Assembly: GCA_937974465.1 (NCBI GenBank)
Contig: CALJWY010000046.1
Coordinates: 1-10,634, forward strand
DNA from: an uncultured Lysobacterales bacterium
GTDB lineage: Bacteria; Pseudomonadota; Gammaproteobacteria; Xanthomonadales; SZUA-36
Length of the DNA stretch: 10,634 bases
Direction: 5' to 3'
A program made the translations under genes and the position numbers. Under the pieces are notes generated by a model. That model searched no databases, was not told the DNA's origin, and was given only the letters and a program-made list of their open reading frames with translations. Each line of letters begins with the position of its first letter. Within the stretch, counting starts at the first letter, position 1. This document shows positions 1 through 6,552 of the stretch, in pieces.

Positions 1-90
1 CCACACGAAAATTCCAGCGTCGCGACAGTCAAATATGTTAGTGTTTACTGATACGTTTTTTCCGACACAAATGCAAAAATCAAAGACATC
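1..90. other. Upstream region of fis (end of an upstream gene or fis leader)
   Basis: No complete gene is visible here. Frame 2 is open from the window edge to a TGA at 92-94 that overlaps the fis ATG as ATGA, so the 3' end of an upstream gene could run through. In related bacteria that neighbour is usually dusB, but the roughly 30 residues this frame would encode do not resemble a DusB C-terminus I recognise. Frames 1 and 3 close within the first 51 bases. The stretch from about 31 to 85 is AT-rich and could hold a fis promoter, but I find no convincing -35/-10 pair. Confidence 0.3.
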
Positions 91-372
91 ATGAACGCAG
101 ATTCCGAACAGGCCATTCCTCTCCGGCAACATGTAAAAGCCACCATAAGCAGATACCTCCAGGATATGGGTAAAACCGCTCCGGATAATCTTTATCAAAT
201 GCTGCTGGCAGAAATTGAACCTCCCCTGATAGAAGAAATTCTGAAGTGCACCGGTGGCAACCAGTCCAGGGCCGCGGACATGTTGGGGATCACTCGCAAT
301 ACGCTGCGCACCAAGATGCAACGTTATTCCATCAATGCCAGAGCAAATAAAACGCCCCGGTTACGCCGATAG
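91..372 (+). CDS. fis: Fis-family DNA-binding protein
   Basis: Fis is a homodimeric nucleoid protein that bends DNA, activates rRNA and other growth-linked promoters, and helps site-specific recombinases. The 93-residue product aligns well with E. coli Fis (98 aa) from residue 11 on. The helical dimer core covers about 11-52, and a C-terminal helix-turn-helix at about 56-79 contains GNQSRAADMLGITRNTLR, the most conserved part of the family. The start is well fixed: there is an in-frame TGA at 49-51 and no alternative start codon between it and ATG 91. The Shine-Dalgarno is weak (AAAGA, 82-86). Compared with E. coli Fis the N-terminal arm is shorter, and after the usual Tyr-x-x-Asn end there is an extra basic tail of 11 residues (ARANKTPRLRR). 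purH follows after 71 bases, the gene order known from Pseudomonas. The identification is firm; the tail's role is unknown. Confidence 0.95.
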   Translation: MNADSEQAIPLRQHVKATISRYLQDMGKTAPDNLYQMLLAEIEPPLIEEILKCTGGNQSRAADMLGITRNTLRTKMQRYSINARANKTPRLRR

Positions 373-443
373 AGTCGATTGATCATCTTGTCCATATTTT
401 TCTGACCATCGTTTATCGACCAACTTCTAAAAACAGAGCAGCC

Positions 444-2006
444 ATGACTTCAAACAAAAAGTTCGCCTTACTGAGTGTTTCAGATAAATCCGCTCTTGTG
501 GAATTCGCCAGCAAGTTACTGGAATTGGGCTTCACCCTGTTAAGTACAGGGGGTACCAGGAAACTGCTTGCCCAGGAAGGTCTGGCAGTGACAGGTGTCA
601 GTGAGCATACAGGTTTCCCGGAAATCATGGATGGGCGCGTGAAGACCCTCCATCCGCGCATACATGGCGGAATCCTTGGCCGGCAGCAGGATGGCGAGGT
701 CATGCAATCACATGATATCCCGCCTATTGACCTGGTAATCGTGAACCTCTATCCGTTTGAAGCGGCGACCGCCGATGAAAACTGCAGCCTCGAACATGCC
801 ATTGAAAATATCGACATTGGTGGCCCGACGATGGTTCGCGCAGCGGCCAAGAACCATGCCAGGGTTACAGTTGTCGTGGACCCGGAAGATTATGCTGCGG
901 TTGCGGACGAGCTTGCCACTGCGGGTGCTGTGTCCGGGACGACCCGCTTCAAACTGGCAACCAAGGCCTTTGCACATACCGCACGCTATGACGGCCTGGT
1001 GTCGGCCTACCTTAGCCGCAGAACCGGTACAGGTGAGGCGCCAAAATTGCTGCCGGATTTCCTGACCCCACAGTTTCAGAATAAGCAGGACCTGCGATAC
1101 GGTGAAAACCCTCACCAGGCTGCTGCCTTTTATGTCGAGTCCGATGTGGCTCCGGCCGGTATTGCTGCCGCCAGTCAAATCCAGGGTAAAGAGCTATCCT
1201 ATAACAACATCAACGATGCCGACGCCGCCCTGGAATGCGTGAACCAGTTTGACCAGCAACCTGCCTGCGTCATTGTCAAGCATGCCAATCCATGTGGTGT
1301 TGCCGTCGGGATAAGTAATACCGAGGCTTACCTGAAGGCGTTCGCGACGGACCCGGTGTCAGCCTTTGGCGGCATCATCGCGTTCAATCACCTGGTCCAG
1401 GGCGAGGTAGCTGCCGCAATTATTGACAAGCAGTTTGTCGAGGTCGTGATAGCCCCGGCGTTCAGTGATGGTGCGATTGAGAAGTTTGCCGGCAAACCGA
1501 ATGTCCGCCTGCTGAACAGCGGCGACACCCCGGCCTCAAGCGGGTTGCATTACCAACGGGTGTCAGGTGGTTTGCTGGTCCAGCAAAAGGATGCAAACCG
1601 GGTCAGCAGGGACACCTGTCGCTGCGTCACCGAACGCCAGCCGACAGAGCTGGAATGGCAGGACATGCTGTTTGCATGGAAGGTGGCCCGCATGGCCAAA
1701 TCCAACGCCATCGTTTATGCCTCGGAAGGCCGTACACTCGGTGTTGGCGCCGGCCAAATGAGCCGCGTGGATTCAGCCAGGATCGCCCGTTGGAAAGCCG
1801 GCGATGCGGGCCTTAGCGTCGAGGGGGGTTCAATGGCATCTGATGCGTTCTTCCCATTCAGGGATGGAATCGATACCGCTGCAGAAGCAGGTATCAAGGC
1901 GGTCATTCAACCCGGTGGCTCCATGCGTGATGATGAAGTGATCGCAGCAGCCAACGAACACGGACTGGCGATGGTATTTACCGGCGTCCGGCATTTCCGG
2001 CATTAA
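444..2006 (+). CDS. purH: Bifunctional AICAR transformylase / IMP cyclohydrolase PurH
   Basis: PurH catalyses the last two steps of de novo purine synthesis in the cytoplasm: formyl transfer from 10-formyltetrahydrofolate to AICAR, then ring closure of FAICAR to IMP. The 520-residue product is close in length to E. coli PurH (529) and co-linear with it. The N-terminal MGS-like cyclohydrolase domain shows SVSDK (11-15), STGGT (34-38) and GRVKTLHP (64-71). The C-terminal transformylase domain shows RYGENPHQ and the catalytic Lys-His pair K279-H280 in KHANPCGVA, then SNAIVY, GAGQMSR and SDAFFPFRDG. The C-terminus RHFRH is the usual family end. The start has only a weak AGAG (435-438) as ribosome site, but the N-terminus matches the family. 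purD follows after 11 bases, so purH and purD are almost certainly co-transcribed. No PurR-type operator is evident upstream. Confidence 0.98.
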   Translation: MTSNKKFALLSVSDKSALVEFASKLLELGFTLLSTGGTRKLLAQEGLAVTGVSEHTGFPEIMDGRVKTLHPRIHGGILGRQQDGEVMQSHDIPPIDLVIVNLYPFEAATADENCSLEHAIENIDIGGPTMVRAAAKNHARVTVVVDPEDYAAVADELATAGAVSGTTRFKLATKAFAHTARYDGLVSAYLSRRTGTGEAPKLLPDFLTPQFQNKQDLRYGENPHQAAAFYVESDVAPAGIAAASQIQGKELSYNNINDADAALECVNQFDQQPACVIVKHANPCGVAVGISNTEAYLKAFATDPVSAFGGIIAFNHLVQGEVAAAIIDKQFVEVVIAPAFSDGAIEKFAGKPNVRLLNSGDTPASSGLHYQRVSGGLLVQQKDANRVSRDTCRCVTERQPTELEWQDMLFAWKVARMAKSNAIVYASEGRTLGVGAGQMSRVDSARIARWKAGDAGLSVEGGSMASDAFFPFRDGIDTAAEAGIKAVIQPGGSMRDDEVIAAANEHGLAMVFTGVRHFRH

Positions 2007-2017
2007 AGGATAAAACC

Positions 2018-3325
2018 ATGGACGTACTGATCGTAGGAAGTGGTGGCCGGGAACATGCAATGGCATGGTGCGTGGCTAAATCCCCGCAGGTGAACAGGGT
2101 TTATGTCGCACCCGGCAACGCCGGTACGGCACTTGAAAATGGCGTGGAGAATGTCCCGCTTTCCAGTGACGATATCGATGCCCTGCTCGAATTCGCGCTG
2201 CACAAAGAAATTGGCCTGACCATCGTCGGGCCGGAGGCTCCGTTGGTCGCCGGCATCGTCGATCGTTTCACGGCCGCCGGGGTTGCCTGTTTTGGTCCGA
2301 CAAAAGCCGCAGCCCAGCTTGAAGGCTCCAAGGCTTTTGCCAAGGACTTCATGGCCCGCAACGGTATCCCGACAGCGGCATATGGGAATTTTACCGACAT
2401 CGACAAGGCCATTGCTTTTATCCAGCAGCAGGGAGCACCTATCGTGGTCAAGGCTGATGGGCTTGCTGCCGGCAAGGGTGTGATCCTCGCGCAGACAGTG
2501 GCCGAGGCAGAATCTGCCGTTCGGGATATGCTTGCAGGTAATGCCTTTGGTGAAGCCGGTCACAGGGTCGTGATCGAGGAATTCCTGGTGGGCGAAGAAG
2601 CCAGCTTCATCGTGATGGCTGATGGCGAACATATTCTTCCGCTGGCAAGCAGCCAGGACCACAAGGCACGGGATGAAGGGGACCTCGGCCCCAACACCGG
2701 TGGCATGGGAGCTTACTCACCTGCACCGGTCATCGATGATGAATTGCATCAGCGGGCCATGGATACGGTTATCCGGCCAACCGTTCGGGGTATGGCCGAA
2801 CAGGGCATGCCGTTCACCGGCTTTTTATATGCAGGCCTGATGATCTCACCCGGTGGCCAGACCAAGGTACTCGAATTCAACGTCCGCTTTGGCGACCCGG
2901 AAACCCAACCCATACTCATGCGCCTGCAGTCGGATCTCTCAGAACTCTGCCTGGCCGCCGTCAATGGCGGGTTGGACCAGGTCGAGGCAAGTTGGGATCC
3001 ACGCCCCGCACTGGGCGTTGTCATGGCGGCCGGCGGTTATCCAGGGAGCTACTCAAAAGGACATGAGATCAGTGGTCTCGGCGACGCCAGCCATGCCGAT
3101 TGTAGAGTATTTCACGCGGGTACCAGCATGGATCAAGAGCGCGTAAAAACAGCAGGCGGCAGAGTGTTATGTGTCTGTGCCATGGGCGACAGTGTCAGCA
3201 ACGCGGCTCAATTGGCTTACGAAGGGTGCAATAAAATCCATTGGGACGGAGCATTCTTCCGCAGGGATATCGGCCACCGGGCAATTGCGAGGGAACAACG
3301 GGCAAGTGTAGACGGGCCCGAGTGA
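2018..3325 (+). CDS. purD: Phosphoribosylamine--glycine ligase (GAR synthetase) PurD
   Basis: PurD joins 5-phosphoribosylamine and glycine with ATP to give GAR, the second step of purine synthesis. The 435-residue product is nearly co-linear with E. coli PurD (429). The N-domain carries GGREHA (9-14), APGNAG (31-36) and GPEAP (71-75). The ATP-grasp core shows KADGLAAGKGV (145-155), EEFLVGEEASF (187-197), QDHK (213-216), GPNTGGMGAYSPAP (224-237) and the metal-binding EFNVRFGDPETQ (286-297). The C-domain has GVVMAAGGYPG (333-343) and ends in the usual DIGHRAI region, followed by about ten extra residues. ATG 2018 has a good ribosome site (AAGGA, 2006-2010, 7 bases away) that overlaps the purH stop codon. 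uvrD begins one base after the purD stop, which suggests translational coupling. Confidence 0.98.
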   Translation: MDVLIVGSGGREHAMAWCVAKSPQVNRVYVAPGNAGTALENGVENVPLSSDDIDALLEFALHKEIGLTIVGPEAPLVAGIVDRFTAAGVACFGPTKAAAQLEGSKAFAKDFMARNGIPTAAYGNFTDIDKAIAFIQQQGAPIVVKADGLAAGKGVILAQTVAEAESAVRDMLAGNAFGEAGHRVVIEEFLVGEEASFIVMADGEHILPLASSQDHKARDEGDLGPNTGGMGAYSPAPVIDDELHQRAMDTVIRPTVRGMAEQGMPFTGFLYAGLMISPGGQTKVLEFNVRFGDPETQPILMRLQSDLSELCLAAVNGGLDQVEASWDPRPALGVVMAAGGYPGSYSKGHEISGLGDASHADCRVFHAGTSMDQERVKTAGGRVLCVCAMGDSVSNAAQLAYEGCNKIHWDGAFFRRDIGHRAIAREQRASVDGPE

Positions 3326-3326
3326 T

Positions 3327-5513
3327 ATGGATGTATCCCACCTTTTAGATGAGCTGAACGAAGCACAAAGAGAAGCAGTTACCACGGACTCACAACACAC
3401 TCTCGTGTTGGCGGGTGCCGGTAGCGGCAAGACCCGGGTTCTGATACACCGGCTTGCCTGGCTGATCCAGGTAGACCACGTATCTCCACTTGGCATAATG
3501 GCCGTCACTTTCACCAACAAGGCGGCCGGTGAAATGCGTGAACGTGCGCAGAAGCTATTGCAGGTTTCGGCGCGCTCAATGTGGATCGGCACCTTTCATG
3601 GCATTGCCCATCGCATGCTGCGGATGCATTGGGAAGAAGCCGGCTTACCTGAGAACTTCCAGATTCTTGACTCGGATGACCAGCACAGGATTCTGCGGCG
3701 CCTGATAAAAGAAGAGGGTCTGGATGAAGCTCATTGGCCTGCAAGGCAGGCCCAGTGGTACATCAATGCCCGCAAGGATGAGGGCCAGAGACCACAGAGC
3801 ATTGAAGCCATGGGCAACCCCATGACCGAGCAGTGGCTGCGTATTTACGAAATTTACCAGGGCTATTGCGACCGCGCCGGCCTGGTGGATTTTGCCGAGC
3901 TGTTGCTGCGTGCGCACGAACTGTGGCTACACAATCCGGCATTGCTGGACCATTACCGCAATCGACTCAGCCACTTGCTGGTGGATGAGTTCCAGGACAC
4001 CAATGCCATTCAGTATGCCTGGATACGTATGCTGGCCGGCGCCAATGGCAGCGTTCTCGTGGTGGGAGATGACGACCAGTCCATCTACGGCTGGCGTGGG
4101 GCGAAGGTTGAAAACGTACAACATTTTGTGCGTGACTTTGAAAAAGTGAAAACGGTCAAGCTTGAACAAAACTATCGTTCAACCGGGAATATTCTGGAAG
4201 CTGCCAATGCCCTGATTGCCAACAACGACGAGCGCATGGGCAAGAAGCTCTGGACTGCAGATGACCAGGGGGCACCCATTACGCTGTATTCGGCCTTCAA
4301 CGAACAGGACGAAGCCCGTTTTGTTATTGAACAGGTAGAACAATGGCTGGCAAAAGGCCGCCGTGCCGAAGAGGTTGCCATTGTCTACCGCACAACCGCA
4401 CAGTCCAGGTTGTTTGAAGAATATCTGCTCAGGGCCTCCATCGCTTACCGCGTGTATGGTGGCCAGCGCTTTTTTGAACGTGCCGAAATCAAGGATGCAC
4501 TGGCATACCTGCGTTTGATTCAAAACCCCAACGATGACGCGGCCATCGAGCGTGTGATCAACACCCCCACGCGTGGCATTGGCCAGAAGACGATTTCCAC
4601 CTTGCGTCTGCAGGCACGTCAAAGCAGCCTCACCATGTGGCAGGCCGCGCAAGCCTGCATCGAACAGAACCTGTTACCTGCAAGGGCGCTCACCGCAGTC
4701 CACAGCTTTATGCAACTGGTTTCCGAGATGCGTGAACGCATGGCCGACTGGACACTGGGGAACCAGATGCAGGGCGTTATTGAAAGCAGTGGACTGGTCA
4801 GCCACTACGAAAAAGAGCCACGCGAAAAAATGGAGTCACGCATCGAGAACCTGCGCGAACTCGTCAACGCCGCGGAAGCTTTTATTCTCCCTGCCGAGGA
4901 CGAAGAGGCAGGCATGGCCGAGCTGCAGTCTTTTTTGAGTCACGCTGCCCTTGAAGCCGGTGAAACACAGGGAGAGGCCTGGGATGATTGTGTGCAACTG
5001 ATGACCCTGCACTCTGCCAAGGGCCTGGAATTCCCGATGGTATTCATCGTTGGCATGGAAGATGGCCTGTTCCCTCACCAGCGTAGTGTCACCGAGGCAG
5101 GGGGCAGACTCGAAGAGGAAAGGCGGCTCTGCTATGTGGGCGTGACCCGGGCACGCGAACACCTGTGCCTGTGCCACGCGGAGGTCAGACGCATGTTTGG
5201 GTCCGAGAATCACTGCAGACCATCACGCTTTTTGAATGAAATACCGTCCGGTCTGATAGAGGAAGTGCGACCCCGCATGGCGGTGCAACGACCGTGGGCC
5301 AGCCCCAAGGCGCCCGAGTATCGAAAATCCAATTCCAATATCAAGCAGGATTGGCCATTTGGGTTGGGACAATCTGTCAGCCATAAGAAGTTTGGCAACG
5401 GCACGGTGATCAGTTTTGAAGGCTCAGGCGAACATGCCCGTGTGCAGGTCAATTTCAACCGTGCAGGTGCGAAATGGCTGGTACTGGCATATGCTAACTT
5501 AACACCCATCTGA
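3327..5513 (+). CDS. uvrD: ATP-dependent DNA helicase II UvrD
   Basis: UvrD is a superfamily 1A 3'-5' helicase that unwinds DNA in nucleotide excision and mismatch repair, removes RecA filaments and acts on stalled RNA polymerase. The 728-residue product matches E. coli UvrD (720) end to end, including the start MDVSxLLD. Visible motifs are Walker A AGAGSGKT (29-36), Ia TFTNKAA (61-67), Walker B DEFQDT (220-225), III GDDDQSIYGWRGA (247-259), IV LEQNYRS (279-285), V TLHSAKGLEF (560-569) and VI EERRLCYVGVTRA (597-609). The C-terminal Tudor-like segment that contacts RNA polymerase in E. coli is present (about 680-725, KFGNGTV and KWLVLAYA). The gene starts one base after purD, with only a GAG (3320-3322) as ribosome site, so its translation likely depends on purD. 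I saw no LexA-type operator just upstream. Motif set and C-domain favour UvrD over Rep or PcrA. Confidence 0.97.
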   Translation: MDVSHLLDELNEAQREAVTTDSQHTLVLAGAGSGKTRVLIHRLAWLIQVDHVSPLGIMAVTFTNKAAGEMRERAQKLLQVSARSMWIGTFHGIAHRMLRMHWEEAGLPENFQILDSDDQHRILRRLIKEEGLDEAHWPARQAQWYINARKDEGQRPQSIEAMGNPMTEQWLRIYEIYQGYCDRAGLVDFAELLLRAHELWLHNPALLDHYRNRLSHLLVDEFQDTNAIQYAWIRMLAGANGSVLVVGDDDQSIYGWRGAKVENVQHFVRDFEKVKTVKLEQNYRSTGNILEAANALIANNDERMGKKLWTADDQGAPITLYSAFNEQDEARFVIEQVEQWLAKGRRAEEVAIVYRTTAQSRLFEEYLLRASIAYRVYGGQRFFERAEIKDALAYLRLIQNPNDDAAIERVINTPTRGIGQKTISTLRLQARQSSLTMWQAAQACIEQNLLPARALTAVHSFMQLVSEMRERMADWTLGNQMQGVIESSGLVSHYEKEPREKMESRIENLRELVNAAEAFILPAEDEEAGMAELQSFLSHAALEAGETQGEAWDDCVQLMTLHSAKGLEFPMVFIVGMEDGLFPHQRSVTEAGGRLEEERRLCYVGVTRAREHLCLCHAEVRRMFGSENHCRPSRFLNEIPSGLIEEVRPRMAVQRPWASPKAPEYRKSNSNIKQDWPFGLGQSVSHKKFGNGTVISFEGSGEHARVQVNFNRAGAKWLVLAYANLTPI

Positions 5514-5573
5514 CAACGGCAGTGTAGCGAGCAGGTTCAAAAACAACGGACTCAGCCCCAACAGGAATAGCCA

Positions 5574-6281
5574 ATGACGACAGTAAACAAGCAAATCCCC
5601 ACCCGCGAACGCCTGATCTTTGCATTGGATGTCCCGAACCTGGACGATGCGCAGCAATTGATATCCCAGCTCGGTGATTCTGTACAGTTTTACAAACTGG
5701 GGCTCGAGGTGTTCTTGTCCGGTCATTACTTTGATCTACTGCATGAGTTAAAAGGTGCTGGCAAGAAAGTCTTTGCTGACCTCAAGCTTTTTGATATTCC
5801 GGCCACGGTGGCCGCTGCTGTCAGGCAACTGGCCCGCCACGAAGTCGATTTCTGCACCGTTCATGGCAATGACAGCATGCTCAAGGCAGCTGCTGAAGCC
5901 AAGGGTGATATGCAAATTTTGGCCGTGACTGCATTGACCAGCCTGGACCAGGGGGATCTTGATGATCTCGGTTTTCAGTGCGATGCCCGTACCCTGGTAT
6001 TGTCACGTGCACGCCGGGCCCTCGCGCTTGGTTGTGATGGCGTGGTCTCTTCGGGCCTGGAAGTCAGCGCCCTGCGCGAACATGCCGATAGCCGCTTGAT
6101 CACCGTATGTCCGGGTATCCGGCCCATACAAAATGATGATGACCAGCAACGTGTGATGACCCCATTCCAGGCCATTCGCGACGGTGCGGACTACCTGGTT
6201 GTCGGAAGACCCATTCGCACAGCCGCCGACCCGGCCGCTGCCGCTGAAGCCATACAGGCAGACATCGCCCGCGCGCTTTAG
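5574..6281 (+). CDS. pyrF: Orotidine 5'-phosphate decarboxylase PyrF
   Basis: PyrF decarboxylates OMP to UMP, the last step of de novo pyrimidine synthesis. The 235-residue product has the length and order of the bacterial type-1 family (E. coli 245). It shows the beta-strand Asp at FALD (16-19), the Lys of YKLG (K41), the catalytic DxKxxD as D69-L-K71-L-F-D74, VTALTS (118-123), and the phosphate-gripping PGIRP (180-184) and VVGRPI (209-214). All catalytic residues are present. The start at 5574 has a fair AGGA (5563-5566) 7 bases upstream. It follows uvrD by 60 bases with no terminator between, so it could be the last gene of the purHD-uvrD unit. A 10-bp stem-loop begins ten bases after its stop codon. 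Confidence 0.97.
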   Translation: MTTVNKQIPTRERLIFALDVPNLDDAQQLISQLGDSVQFYKLGLEVFLSGHYFDLLHELKGAGKKVFADLKLFDIPATVAAAVRQLARHEVDFCTVHGNDSMLKAAAEAKGDMQILAVTALTSLDQGDLDDLGFQCDARTLVLSRARRALALGCDGVVSSGLEVSALREHADSRLITVCPGIRPIQNDDDQQRVMTPFQAIRDGADYLVVGRPIRTAADPAAAAEAIQADIARAL

Positions 6282-6290
6282 CCCCTTCCC

Positions 6291-6316
6291 GGAGCAGATA
6301 TCGCGGTATCTGCTTC
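6291..6316 (+). terminator. Stem-loop after pyrF, possible weak terminator
   Basis: An inverted repeat, 6291-6300 with 6307-6316, forms a 10-bp stem (one G-U pair) around a six-base loop; the inner seven pairs are GCAGATA/TATCTGC. No T-tract follows, so it is not a classic intrinsic terminator. It may stabilise the 3' end of the pyrF message or work together with Rho. Its position ten bases past the stop codon favours a 3'-end role. Confidence 0.4.
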
Positions 6317-6355
6317 GCCTGCAAAATAAACCACGCCCGTAAAACTTCATGGGTG

Positions 6356-6385
6356 TTGACATTTATTAATACTTTACATTACGAT
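6356..6385 (+). promoter_or_regulatory. Sigma70-like promoter in AT-rich block
   Basis: A perfect -35 box TTGACA (6356-6361) is followed after 18 bases by TACGAT (6380-6385), which keeps the most conserved T, A and final A-T of the -10 box. Transcription would start near 6391-6393. The box sits at the edge of a block (about 6361-6430) that is far more AT-rich than the rest of the window. A second, weaker -10-like TAGAAT lies at 6404-6409 without a good -35. The promoter points toward a hairpin pair and an intrinsic terminator about 100 bases downstream. Confidence 0.55.
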
Positions 6386-6390
6386 ACAGC

Positions 6391-6497
6391 CGTAACTAAT
6401 TAATAGAATAATATTTTCTTATTTATTTTGTTAGACCGATCCTCTCCGGCTCTGCCGGATTTTCCGGGCAGACCTCGTTGTCTAGCCCGGTTTTTTT
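6391..6497 (+). ncRNA. Putative small RNA of about 105 nt, or terminated plsB leader
   Basis: The segment between the promoter at 6356-6385 and the intrinsic terminator ending at 6497 contains no open reading frame with a ribosome site. The predicted RNA has an unstructured A/U-rich 5' half (to about 6435), a tight hairpin TCCGGC-TCT-GCCGGA (6445-6459), and a terminator hairpin with seven U residues. This layout (single-stranded AU-rich part plus stem with U-tail) is typical of Hfq-binding trans-acting sRNAs. The alternative is an attenuated 5' leader of plsB. I do not recognise the sequence as a known RNA family. The 5' end is estimated from the promoter only. Confidence 0.45.
6464..6497 (+). 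terminator. Rho-independent terminator upstream of plsB
   Basis: CCGGGCAGAC (6464-6473) pairs with GTCT-a-GCCCGG (6480-6490), giving a 10-bp stem with a single bulged A (6484) and a six-base loop, followed directly by seven T residues (6491-6497). It works only in the + direction, since the other strand has no T-tract after the stem. It lies 183 bases past the pyrF stop and 55 bases before the plsB start, so it most likely ends the transcript begun at 6356-6385 and also blocks read-through from pyrF into plsB. Confidence 0.85.
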
Positions 6498-6552
6498 ATG
6501 CGCGCTCATAAAAGCAAGCTAGAATACACCTTGGTTAAGGAAACAGGCGCCC

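Noticed and set aside
47..62. A PurR-operator-like sequence (core ACGTTTT) upstream of fis-purH
   Set aside because: Only about nine of 16 positions fit the E. coli purine box and the left half is poor; PurR itself is not general in gammaproteobacteria.
388..416. A possible promoter between fis and purH (TTGTCC, then GTTTAT)
   Set aside because: Both boxes match the consensus weakly, and AT-rich gaps give such pairs by chance.
708..1178. Long - strand ORF opposite purH, and the similar ones opposite purD (2003-2662), uvrD (4179-4652) and plsB
   Set aside because: They lie wholly inside well-identified genes, have no ribosome sites I could support, and their translations look like mirror frames of the real genes.
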